The notes under the pieces are model-generated. The model had not been told where the DNA came from. It saw only the letters and a program-made list of their open reading frames with translations, and did not search any database. Position numbers and translations under genes: made by a program. A stretch of DNA of 33,621 bases from JBBQKF01 sp038326615 (GTDB taxonomy: Bacteria > Bacillota > Clostridia > Saccharofermentanales > UBA5734): assembly GCA_038326615.1 (NCBI GenBank), contig JBBQKF010000027.1, positions 1-33,621 on the forward strand, in the 5' to 3' direction. Positions 9,259-16,509 of the stretch are shown one piece after another; the stretch's first letter is position 1; every line of letters begins with the position of its first letter.

Positions 9259-10038
9259 ATGGATCAAATAATAGGGCTACAGCTTTATTCTATAAGAGAT
9301 GAGATGAAGAAAGACTTTTCAGGAAGTTTAGAAAAAGTTAAAGCAGCAGGATATAATGCTGTTGAATTCGCAGATTTTTATGGAAATTCTGCAACATTTA
9401 TAAAATCCGAAATGGATAGGATTGGGCTTATTCCTTTTTCGGCACATATTGGATATGAAATGCTATCCAAAAAGATTGATGACGTCTGCGAATTTAGTAG
9501 AGAACTTGGGCTATCATGGGTTGTGTGCCCTGGATATGAAATAAAGTCCCCCGAAGATTGTGCTAAAATCTCTGCAATTCTTGCTAATGCGGCTCGAAAC
9601 CTTGAACCGCTTGGAATCAGGGTTGCTTATCATAATCATTATAGAGAACTGGATAAGTTTTTTGGGAAATACATTTTTGATATGATTATACAAAACAATG
9701 AAGGGGTCAAAGTATATGCCGAGATTGATACCTGTTGGGTACAATATGCAGGAGTTGATCCTGTTGAGTTTATTGACAACAAAAAAGATCTTGCAGGTCC
9801 GTTTCACTTTAAAGACATAAACACAAATTATCAAGAAATCAAGAGTTCTGAAATCAATGTTGAAGTGGGGAATGGGATTATTGATTTCCCTGCGATAATT
9901 GAAGTTGCCAGAAAGAACGGCGTAATTGGGAATGGTATTTTTGTAGAGCAAGAAGCTTTCACTCGTGATATGTTCGAAAGTATTAAAATAAGTTGCGATA
10001 ATATTAAGATTTTACTTCGGGGACAGGAACCAAAGTAA
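9259..10038 (+). CDS. Sugar phosphate isomerase/epimerase-like TIM-barrel protein
   Basis: A 259-residue protein of the xylose-isomerase-like (AP endonuclease 2) TIM-barrel superfamily. It starts with the usual strand-1 sequence GLQLYSIRDEM and carries the metal-site segments typical of the family: HIGYE, AYHNHYREL, YAEIDTCW, FHFKDIN and a late Glu in FVEQEAF. Likely substrates are sugars, inositols or hydroxypyruvate-type compounds, but the sequence does not decide. The ATG at 9244 is unlikely; ggagggtg sits just upstream of the ATG at 9259, so I use that. The last codons (RGQEPK and stop) are formed by the left arm of a repeat element, so the natural C-terminus has probably been replaced by a few residues. 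Confidence 0.85.
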   Translation: MDQIIGLQLYSIRDEMKKDFSGSLEKVKAAGYNAVEFADFYGNSATFIKSEMDRIGLIPFSAHIGYEMLSKKIDDVCEFSRELGLSWVVCPGYEIKSPEDCAKISAILANAARNLEPLGIRVAYHNHYRELDKFFGKYIFDMIIQNNEGVKVYAEIDTCWVQYAGVDPVEFIDNKKDLAGPFHFKDINTNYQEIKSSEINVEVGNGIIDFPAIIEVARKNGVIGNGIFVEQEAFTRDMFESIKISCDNIKILLRGQEPK

Positions 10039-10215
10039 AAAGACAAAGACAAGTTGCATTTTAACTGAGGTTCCTAACCCCAAGGTGAAGTCCGAAGTAA
10101 AAAGACAAAGACAAGTTACATTTTACCGTGGTTCCTGTCCCCAAGGTGAAGTCCGAAGTAAAAAGACAAAGACAAGTTACATTTTACCGTGGTTCCTAAC
10201 CCCAAGGTGAAGTCC
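10019..10215 (+). repeat. Palindromic 61-bp repeat array overlapping the end of the sugar isomerase gene
   Basis: The first unit is a full palindrome: ggggacaggaacc at 10019-10031 pairs with ggttcctaacccc at 10069-10081, with an inner stem gtaaaa/ttttaa. Two further tandem units follow at a 61-bp period (right arms at 10130-10142 and 10191-10203). These lack the left arm and instead carry aaggtgaagtcc, which ends every unit (10082-10093, 10143-10154, 10204-10215). The left arm lies inside the upstream coding sequence and supplies its stop codon. The ggggacagg/cctgtcccc arms resemble REP-type palindromes scattered in many Firmicutes genomes (recalled, not searched). Confidence 0.9.
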
Positions 10216-10233
10216 TCATGGTAAATTGGCAAA

Positions 10234-11439
10234 TTACAGCAATTCTTCAAGGGAAGGTGTTTCTTCTTCGAAGTTTTTAGTATCAAGTTCGTGCAAATTT
10301 ATATTACCCGTTTGTCCGTACTGATATAATTGGTCAAGCACTTCAACAGCAGCTCTTATCCGGGTTCTCAGTAAAAATCCTTTGTTTTGAGTCACTTTAA
10401 ATATTTCGTCAATACTAATTTGCGGATTCCAGTTGTAAGCGCGTGCGTGAAAATCTTTAAGTTTAAGAAAAATAGTTAATATTTCGTCGTCATTAAGTGG
10501 AATTAATTGAGGAGCAGAGCTCATTTGATTTAAAACATTTTTGACCGAGTTTCTTTCACTTATGTCCATGAAATTGGAATCAAGATTGTCAAACTCGTGT
10601 TTTGTTTCAATAACATCTTCGACAAACGAAGCATTCATCGCAAATATACTATATGTGCATTCAAGTTTTGATTTTACATCAGAATTCAAAAATAATGACA
10701 TATTTTTGTAAGCATTAATCCTAGCTTTTTTCCCTAATCTTCCTATTAATTCCGCTTCATCAAATAATATAACCCACCCTTTATAGCCTAAACTAATAAA
10801 CAAATGACTCAAAAAAGAAACATAGTCACCTGTGTTTTTCGATTTGTTGAAATTAGCTGTATAGATGGCTTTTTCGGGATAAATTCTTTTGTAAATCTGT
10901 TTTAACACGGGATTTGCCATGAAGTCCCCCTCAAGGTCAGCAAGTAACATAAACTTTTCTTCATAATTTTCTGTAGAAAGGTATGCTTTTAATAAATATG
11001 TAAGCTTATTCATATCAGGATTGCTTTGGGTATATGCCAACATCTCAGTTGCTACAGGACTATTCAATGTAATATTATCAAACAAATGAGAAAACCCTGG
11101 CTGAAGTCTGTTCGGAAGATAAGTGTTGTTAACTATTTTTTGGTATATGAGATAAAGCTTATCGAATGGAGATTCTTTGCCAAGAGATATTAAACTTACA
11201 ACCATATCTTTACTGTGAGCTAGATTGAAAACCGTGTTAAGTAGGTGCGTTTTTCCTTCTCCATATTTCCCGGAAACAATAATCCCTGAAGAGACTTTGT
11301 CATCGCATACACCATTCAATGACTGATTTATGCTAGCCATAATTTGCGGTCTTGCAGAATAAAAATATTGACCAACGGCTTTAGATGAAATTCCTGAACG
11401 TAATGCTTCAATAATGCGTCTTGCTTCAAAATCAACCAT
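10234..11439 (-). CDS. BrxD-like P-loop ATPase (last gene of divergent module)
   Basis: A 401-residue ATP-binding protein. It opens with VDFEARRIIEALRSGISSKA, an N-terminus I associate with BREX ATPase BrxD and DUF2791-type proteins. Walker A is GKYGEGKT at 57-64; Walker B is VILFDEAE at 223-230. The remainder is helical, with an acidic C-terminal tail. BrxD-like ATPases occur in type 2 BREX and in other DNA-processing gene sets, where they are thought to act with helicases or as remodelling ATPases; the mechanism is not settled. The start codon overlaps the end of the preceding ATPase gene by 8 bases and has a strong AGGAGG, indicating translational coupling. No PglX methylase, PglZ or BrxC is nearby, so this is not a standard BREX locus. 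Confidence 0.75.
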   Translation of the reverse strand: MVDFEARRIIEALRSGISSKAVGQYFYSARPQIMASINQSLNGVCDDKVSSGIIVSGKYGEGKTHLLNTVFNLAHSKDMVVSLISLGKESPFDKLYLIYQKIVNNTYLPNRLQPGFSHLFDNITLNSPVATEMLAYTQSNPDMNKLTYLLKAYLSTENYEEKFMLLADLEGDFMANPVLKQIYKRIYPEKAIYTANFNKSKNTGDYVSFLSHLFISLGYKGWVILFDEAELIGRLGKKARINAYKNMSLFLNSDVKSKLECTYSIFAMNASFVEDVIETKHEFDNLDSNFMDISERNSVKNVLNQMSSAPQLIPLNDDEILTIFLKLKDFHARAYNWNPQISIDEIFKVTQNKGFLLRTRIRAAVEVLDQLYQYGQTGNINLHELDTKNFEEETPSLEELL

Positions 11440-12640
11440 TAGCTGTTCCTCCTATAGTGGCTTCATTAACCTGACGAGGCAAAGATATCTGCCCGAAATT
11501 AGTTCTGTCAATAAGATTTTGCGCGCATTCTTCATTTATTGGACATACATTCAACACTTTCGCAAGTCTTTGAGACATTTCCAAAATTACTTTAACGTTA
11601 TATTCTTGCATTGCTAATTTGTCCAGGTCAACAATATCGGTAAATCTATTAAACCGTTCGCTGTCGATTTCATTTTGAATACGCATCCAAAGAGCCTGGT
11701 AAGACTTAATACCTCTGAAATCGTCATCAATAAGACTCCTGCCGAATGCAAAAATAAACATAATATTTTTAAGAGTGTCAATTTCGTCGATTAATTCACG
11801 GATACTCTCATATGCATCTTCACGCCTCATTTTTGTGTATCTAATTTCTTCAAGACTATTCGTATTTGTAAGAATGTCAAGATCATCGATGGCAATAACA
11901 ATCCCATTAAATCCTGCGATTCTAACAATTTCTGACAAAGAGCGAAGCATGTGGCGGGCATTGTACTTCGTTATTTTGCTAGGTGAAAAACCAAGGCGTC
12001 GTATATCTGCAATTGTAACTTCTCTACTACAAGACAACCATCCCATTAAAAGACCTTTGTTATGATCTTCTAGAGTTGGATGGCCAAGAATACCGCCAGT
12101 TAACAAACTGCAGCAAAGAGCGAAATTGGTATCTATCAATGGATTTTGTAAAAAAGTTTTATTGAGCAAAAAACGAATCTCTCGTTTCGTAATAACATCC
12201 ATTTGCCCAATACTCGATAAATAATCCACGAAAGTCATTCCTTCAGGGATGTCGTCAGGCGAAAAGCCTAAATCCCGAACGATTTGTTCGCTGCATTTTT
12301 TAAGGCAATTGAGAAAATCTGATCTCTCTAAAATTTCGAGATAAACTTCCTTGAAATCATGAATCCAAATATCTTTAGCTGAAAAACTTATGGTTATGAA
12401 GTTTTCATTTTTAGCATGAGACATGAAAAGCTCAAGGAAATGAGTTTTGCCACTACCCGAATTGCCGGTGACAAACTTTATTTTACTGCCACCTTCACTT
12501 ATATACTCTCTAAGGTATTTATCAACCCAAAAATTCGATAAAAAATCAACACCAACAGTCAATTCAGCAATTAATTGATCATTGCCGGGAGCCTTGCCTT
12601 TCTTGAGTAAAGAAATTGCAGTTTCGAAATTGTTTTGCAT
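11432..12640 (-). CDS. Second P-loop ATPase of the module (DUF2791/BrxD-related)
   Basis: A 402-residue ATPase. Walker A is GNSGSGKT at 59-66; Walker B is GIVIAIDDLD at 246-255, with two acidic residues after the hydrophobic strand as in AAA/STAND-type ATPases. A segment around 270-290 (RREDAYESIRELIDEID) is rich in charged helix. It is clearly related in layout to the next gene but divergent, so the pair probably forms a hetero-oligomeric ATPase. The frame opens at 12652, but GGAGG at 12650-12646 positions the ATG at 12640, giving a start MQNNFETA 12 bases after the previous stop. The C-terminus overlaps the next gene by 8 bases. Function is inferred from company: likely ATP-driven DNA or protein remodelling with the helicase encoded divergently. 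Confidence 0.72.
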   Translation of the reverse strand: MQNNFETAISLLKKGKAPGNDQLIAELTVGVDFLSNFWVDKYLREYISEGGSKIKFVTGNSGSGKTHFLELFMSHAKNENFITISFSAKDIWIHDFKEVYLEILERSDFLNCLKKCSEQIVRDLGFSPDDIPEGMTFVDYLSSIGQMDVITKREIRFLLNKTFLQNPLIDTNFALCCSLLTGGILGHPTLEDHNKGLLMGWLSCSREVTIADIRRLGFSPSKITKYNARHMLRSLSEIVRIAGFNGIVIAIDDLDILTNTNSLEEIRYTKMRREDAYESIRELIDEIDTLKNIMFIFAFGRSLIDDDFRGIKSYQALWMRIQNEIDSERFNRFTDIVDLDKLAMQEYNVKVILEMSQRLAKVLNVCPINEECAQNLIDRTNFGQISLPRQVNEATIGGTANG

Positions 12641-12652
12641 AAATGCCTCCAT

Positions 12653-13438
12653 TTAATAAAAACGAATTGTTGACAAGAATTGTTCATGACCATCTTTATC
12701 TAAAACACGGATAGCCTTGTTAATGTTTCTGCTTGGTCCAAACTGAAATGCACGTCCATCATCTATATTTTTTAAATCAGCAGAGTATAAGCGGGCGAGA
12801 TCAAAGGCAAAGCTTTGAATGTCATAATCTTTTCTAAAACGCTTCATTGGGGTTAAATGTTTGTACAAGTTAGTAAGATAACAATCAGCGTTTTTAGAGT
12901 ATGGCTTACCTGCGCTTTGTCTAAGCAATGCCAAATCATAGGCGTCGGCAAGCTCATTTGCAAAAAGTAACGGATTAAACGATACTTTCATTAATTTGTT
13001 AATCGACATTTTAATATTGTTAACAAAACTCAAAGGCCTGAATGTTGAAACCTTCTTCCTATCAACCATAATATCAAGATTTTCATTATCAATTTTGATT
13101 TTATATGGGAATATTTCGTAAGACAGCGATTCTCCTTTTATATCAACTCCCGATTCCCTGCAATAGCTTACCATTTGTGATGCAAAATCACCGCTTTCGA
13201 TGTATTCTTTTGCATCGAAATTTTCGACTTTTTCACGTAGTAAAGCCAATACATTGGCATAATCCTGGCAATAATTTTCGAGCAAAGTTATGTCTTTTGT
13301 GAAACTTTTCAAATCTCCGGCATCTGCATTTTTGCAAAGATTCTTAAAACTTTTTTGAGAACTTATTAGTAAATCTCCCGTTTCCTTCTGACATGCCTGA
13401 ATATCAGTATATAATTCTTCGTAATTAATAAAGCCCAC
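12653..13438 (-). CDS. Unknown 261-residue protein, first gene of the minus-strand module operon
   Basis: I do not recognise this protein. Its N-terminal 90 residues are strongly helical and charged, probably coiled coil (QKSFKNLCKNADAGDLKSFT; LLENYCQDYANVLALLREKV). The middle looks like a small beta-rich segment (YEIFPYKIKIDNENLDIMVD). The C-terminal third is helical again and ends in IRVLDKDGHEQFLSTIRFY. No catalytic motif, signal peptide or membrane helix is visible. It is the promoter-proximal gene of an operon with two ATPases, so it may be a substrate- or DNA-recognition subunit or an adaptor. The start is unclear: the GTG at 13438 overlaps the Shine-Dalgarno AGGAGG itself (13443-13438), while an in-frame ATT at 13429 sits at ideal spacing of 8 bases. 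Confidence 0.7.
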   Translation of the reverse strand: MGFINYEELYTDIQACQKETGDLLISSQKSFKNLCKNADAGDLKSFTKDITLLENYCQDYANVLALLREKVENFDAKEYIESGDFASQMVSYCRESGVDIKGESLSYEIFPYKIKIDNENLDIMVDRKKVSTFRPLSFVNNIKMSINKLMKVSFNPLLFANELADAYDLALLRQSAGKPYSKNADCYLTNLYKHLTPMKRFRKDYDIQSFAFDLARLYSADLKNIDDGRAFQFGPSRNINKAIRVLDKDGHEQFLSTIRFY

Positions 13439-13458
13439 CTCCTAAATATATTAAAACC

Positions 13459-13487
13459 AGTATATTTAACAAGAGTCAAAGTGTCAA
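13459..13487 (-). promoter_or_regulatory. Strong promoter of the ATPase operon
   Basis: On the minus strand: consensus TTGACA (13487-13482), 17-base spacer, TATACT (13464-13459), about 20 bases upstream of the first gene. Among the best sigma-A matches in the window. Confidence 0.75.
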
Positions 13488-13494
13488 GAAAAAA

Positions 13495-13522
13495 TCTATA
13501 GAATGATATTTAAATCTATAGA
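13495..13522. promoter_or_regulatory. Two TCTATAGA palindromes in the divergent promoter region
   Basis: Perfect 8-bp palindromes tctataga at 13495-13502 and 13515-13522, each inside aaatctatagaa. Their starts are exactly 20 bp apart (about two helical turns). They lie between the divergent promoters, immediately upstream of the minus-strand -35. They could be operator sites for a regulator not encoded in the module. AT-rich palindromes can also arise by chance. Confidence 0.4.
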
Positions 13523-13552
13523 AATTTAATTGAATGATATAAAATTAATAAA

Positions 13553-13581
13553 TTGATGTAAATGAATTAGTACAGTATAAT
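13553..13581 (+). promoter_or_regulatory. Promoter of the module helicase gene
   Basis: TTGATG at 13553-13558, 17-base spacer, perfect TATAAT at 13576-13581. It is followed within about 10 bases by the GAGG of the helicase ribosome-binding site, giving a very short leader. Confidence 0.65.
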
Positions 13582-13609
13582 TGAAATTAGAGGAAGTGAT
13601 ATTTGTAAA

Positions 13610-15190
13610 ATGAAAAAGTTGTTTGATTGGCAGGAAAACTGTATTCAACTTTGGTTTGAGAATAATTGCAGAGGGATCGTTAATGTTGTAACCGGAGCCG
13701 GGAAAACAATACTGGCTTTAGGCGCTATTAATAGACTTGAAAGTAGGAAGTTTAGCGATAATTTAATAGTGCCAGGGAAACTAAAGGTAAAAATAGTTGT
13801 CCCTAAGACATTTTTAATTGGACAATGGACAAAGGCGATACGCAAGGAACTTGGTGAAACAAACGACCAGATAGGAACATATTTTGGTGGGCATAAAGAT
13901 AAGATAAGTAAAAAATATATGATCTATGTTGTAAATTCAGCTCGTTATACTCTGGCGCGACATGTAATTTCCGATCTAAAAAACGGTGATACGGTCTTAC
14001 TGATTTGTGATGAATGTCATCATTATAGCAGTAAAGAAAATTTTAGAATTTTTGATTTTTTACCTATGATAAACGAATATAAGTCAAATTATTTATCTTT
14101 AGGATTGTCAGCTACACCAAAAACAAACAACTACGAAACCACTTTAATTCCAGCTCTTGGAAATGAAATATACAGATATGATTTTACTAAAGCAAGAAAA
14201 GCGAAAATCATATGCAATTGCTCTATTTTCAATGTCAAATTGGAATTTAATCCACTAGAAAAACAGCATTATGAAGAATTAAGCGATAAAATCATTATTC
14301 AATTGCGCAAACTTTATTTAATGTGCCCATATCTAAAATCCTTAAAGAGTAATCAATTTTTTGTAGCCTTGCAAGGTTTAGAAAAGACCGAAAACATTGT
14401 TTTGGTTGAACTTTCGAGGATTGTTATGAATTTATTTTATAAAAGAAAAGAAATTGTGTACCTAGCTGATTCCAGAATTCGTTGTATTATCGAATTAATC
14501 AAAAAATTACCAGAAAACTCGAGAATTATAATTTTCGGTGAAAGAATAGAATCAGCGGATGATTTATTTGATTCTTTAAATCGAGTATACAAAGGACAAG
14601 TAGGGAAGTATCATTCATTAATGAGTGATTATGGTAAAAAGAATTCACTTGCAAAATACGAAAGTTCAGAATTTAGAATAATGGTTAGTTGTCGTTCACT
14701 TGATGAGGGCCTGAATATTCCGCAAACGGATGTCGGGATTGTTATATCATCTTCGGGGAGTGCGCGTCAAAGAATTCAAAGGCTTGGCAGAATACTGAGA
14801 AGAAAAGAGAAGGACACAACATCAAATTTTTATTACCTTTATATTGCAAACTCAAGTGAAGAAGAGGTATTTATGCCTGCGGATGTTTCTGGTGAAATGA
14901 AAGTCTATAATATTAATTTTGATTATAAAGACAATTCTTTTGGCGGTGAATCATTTGATGTTGTTAAAGAAAAAGCAGTTGAAATCGCAAGTGTAAATAA
15001 GATTTTGAGCCTGCAAGTCGCTGAAGAGTTTAATAAAAACATTGAAACTGGATTAGTTCGAAACGAATGGCAAGCTTCAGAAACATATTGTCAGGAAATG
15101 ATCAAATCAGCAACAACTATTGAAAATAAAAACTACTGGATAAGCCTGCTTTTTCTTGCAAAAGCTAGCGCAGAGTTAGGGGAGAATTAG
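13610..15190 (+). CDS. Superfamily II DEAD/DEAH-box helicase of the divergent module
   Basis: A 526-residue helicase/translocase. It opens with a Q-motif-like FDWQENCIQLWF. Motif I is TGAGKT at 28-33, motif II DECH at 134-137, motif III SATP at 167-170 and motif VI QRIQRLGRILRR at 387-398. These are the two RecA folds of the XPB/SSL2 or type III restriction-like branch. The C-terminal 100 residues (about 425-526) are a separate helical domain. It is likely a DNA-acting ATPase that works with the products of the divergent operon. No nuclease or methylase domain is fused. The ATG at 13610 is 16 bases from the GAGG at 13590-13593; an in-frame ATT at 13601 is at 7 bases. After the TAG stop the frame stays open for 24 more codons to 15263. 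Confidence 0.88.
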   Translation: MKKLFDWQENCIQLWFENNCRGIVNVVTGAGKTILALGAINRLESRKFSDNLIVPGKLKVKIVVPKTFLIGQWTKAIRKELGETNDQIGTYFGGHKDKISKKYMIYVVNSARYTLARHVISDLKNGDTVLLICDECHHYSSKENFRIFDFLPMINEYKSNYLSLGLSATPKTNNYETTLIPALGNEIYRYDFTKARKAKIICNCSIFNVKLEFNPLEKQHYEELSDKIIIQLRKLYLMCPYLKSLKSNQFFVALQGLEKTENIVLVELSRIVMNLFYKRKEIVYLADSRIRCIIELIKKLPENSRIIIFGERIESADDLFDSLNRVYKGQVGKYHSLMSDYGKKNSLAKYESSEFRIMVSCRSLDEGLNIPQTDVGIVISSSGSARQRIQRLGRILRRKEKDTTSNFYYLYIANSSEEEVFMPADVSGEMKVYNINFDYKDNSFGGESFDVVKEKAVEIASVNKILSLQVAEEFNKNIETGLVRNEWQASETYCQEMIKSATTIENKNYWISLLFLAKASAELGEN

Positions 15191-15312
15191 AAAAGGACTT
15201 ATCCGGAAGCTGATAAATCCTCGTTTGATTCGTTTACTTATGCCATTAATCTTGATGATTTCTAAACGGCTGTTTTATATACAATGAAATTTGAATTTGG
15301 GTCTAAAGAGTA

Positions 15313-15328
15313 CCCAAGGTGAAGTCCT
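15313..15328 (+). repeat. Solo copy of the 16-bp repeat end cccaaggtgaagtcct
   Basis: Identical over 16 bases to 10201-10216, the right end of the 61-bp array. The two copies lie just outside the first and last genes of the ATPase/helicase module and are in the same orientation, so they flank it as direct repeats. Confidence 0.8.
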
Positions 15329-15338
15329 AAGGCAAATG

Positions 15339-15956
15339 CTATTCTGGAAGATCAATTGTCGAAACATACTTAATCTTTGAACCGATATATTTGAACATAA
15401 GTTGCATTAAAATGATCTGAACTGGGATCATAAATGCTGTTTTGATTAGTCTTGCTGCGAAAAACGGTATCCAGGCTTCTCTGTACAATAAATAAAGCCA
15501 AAGAGTATTAATTCCAAGATCAATAAAGATTGAAACCACTAGAACTGATAGAGTTATACGTACAAGTGTTTTAGGTTTCTTAAACAAAAACACTCCATAT
15601 ATAAGTCCAGATAATAAAGCACTTAATGTAAATCCAGGAAAAAATGGAGCTGGGACGGGAGCAGGGAATAAGAAAAATCCAACTATGTCCGATATAGCAG
15701 CATTAATTCCACCAAGAATTGGACCTAAAATGCCTGACACAAAAGATGTAGAAAGAAATTGCAGGGTGATTCTTGAATAAGGAGCAAAATAATAAACGGT
15801 AACACGGGTAAATACAACGTTAAGTGCTATGAAAAGACCCATTAAAACAATAACTTTGGTGCTTTTCATAAATTTCATCTGCCTTTTGAAATAGTTATCT
15901 TTTGATGCTGGGATTGATTCGTTCGAATTTGTGTTTGTTGAATTTGTGTTTTCCAT
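15339..15956 (-). CDS. folT: Folate-specific S component of ECF transporter (FolT)
   Basis: A 205-residue membrane protein that binds folate and, with the shared EcfA/A'/T module (not in this window), imports it. After a hydrophilic Ser/Asn-rich N-terminus of about 35 residues come about six hydrophobic segments. Typical family segments are FLSTSFVSGILGPILGG, FPGFTLSALLSGLIYGVFL and INTLWLYLLY, followed by a basic ARLIKTAFMIPVQ helix. The frame is open to 15998, but GAGAGGG at 15970-15964 fixes the start at the ATG at 15956. An upstream THF riboswitch strongly supports folate as substrate. Single-gene transcription unit. Confidence 0.9.
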   Translation of the reverse strand: MENTNSTNTNSNESIPASKDNYFKRQMKFMKSTKVIVLMGLFIALNVVFTRVTVYYFAPYSRITLQFLSTSFVSGILGPILGGINAAISDIVGFFLFPAPVPAPFFPGFTLSALLSGLIYGVFLFKKPKTLVRITLSVLVVSIFIDLGINTLWLYLLYREAWIPFFAARLIKTAFMIPVQIILMQLMFKYIGSKIKYVSTIDLPE

Positions 15957-15992
15957 ACAGATACCCTCTCTTTTCTTTAAAATGATACTAAA

Positions 15993-16023
15993 CCACATAA
16001 AGAGAGATTGGCTCTTTGTGTGG
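15993..16023 (-). promoter_or_regulatory. Expression-platform hairpin between THF riboswitch and folT
   Basis: On the minus strand, ccacacaaagag pairs with ctctttatgtgg around a short loop. Its first two bases overlap the closing strand of the aptamer P1 stem. There is no strong T-run after it. The 3' arm (ctctcttt) is complementary to the folT Shine-Dalgarno region aaaagagag, so an alternative pairing that hides the ribosome-binding site is possible. Confidence 0.5.
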
Positions 16024-16139
16024 CAGCGGAATGCGAATGATGTACCGCAAGCTTAATGCAACAACCTGCAATTAAGATTTTCGTCCTACCAGCAACTTCC
16101 CGACTGATGGGCACTTTACGCACATGACTCTACTCTGCC
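16022..16139 (-). promoter_or_regulatory. Tetrahydrofolate (THF) riboswitch
   Basis: Minus-strand sequence shows the conserved blocks of the THF-I class in the right order. These are GGCAGAGTAGA, GCGTAAAGTG, CGGGAAGTTG with ACGAAAA, then GCGGTACATCATTCGCATTC and CCGCTGCC. P1 forms between GGCAG (16139-16135) and CTGCC (16026-16022). It sits directly upstream of folT, the commonest genomic place for this class. It senses reduced folate and normally lowers folate-uptake gene expression when folate is plentiful. Identification is by recall of the consensus; a covariance search was not possible. Confidence 0.88.
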
Positions 16140-16190
16140 TGCTCTTTTGTTTTACACCCAACTAAAAAATTATTGTTTGTAGGTTAAAAT

Positions 16191-16237
16191 CAAATTTAAA
16201 ATCATTATCAATTCAAATATTTAAATTATTATCAATA
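16191..16237 (-). promoter_or_regulatory. Paired attgataat repeats, possible operator
   Basis: On the minus strand, attgataataattt and attgataatgatttt stand about 24 bases apart, each followed by aaat and ttga. The half-site resembles Fur-type boxes (gataatgat). They lie upstream of the THF riboswitch in an AT-rich gap (16140-16509) that otherwise holds nothing I can name. Weak. Confidence 0.25.
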
Positions 16238-16509
16238 TCAAACTTAACTGCGACTCTAAATAACTAACTTATTTTATTATCGGATGTATTGATTTTATAA
16301 TATATCGTTCCAACACAAAGGTCTATAGATTTTCACAAAATATATAAAATATTGCAAAAAATCACAGGAAACATAAAATAAAAGGAATGATTTTATGCCG
16401 TATCCCCTTTAATTTATAATAGTACCTTGTAATAACTAAATCTTATCAATAATGCCAGACTATCGCACTTATAGTACAATATTGATATTATGACGAAATT
16501 GGTTACTTT

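Noticed and set aside
10234..15190. Calling the module a complete BREX system
   Set aside because: No PglX methylase, PglZ phosphatase, BrxC/PglY or BrxHI-size helicase; only the BrxD-like ATPases are reminiscent.
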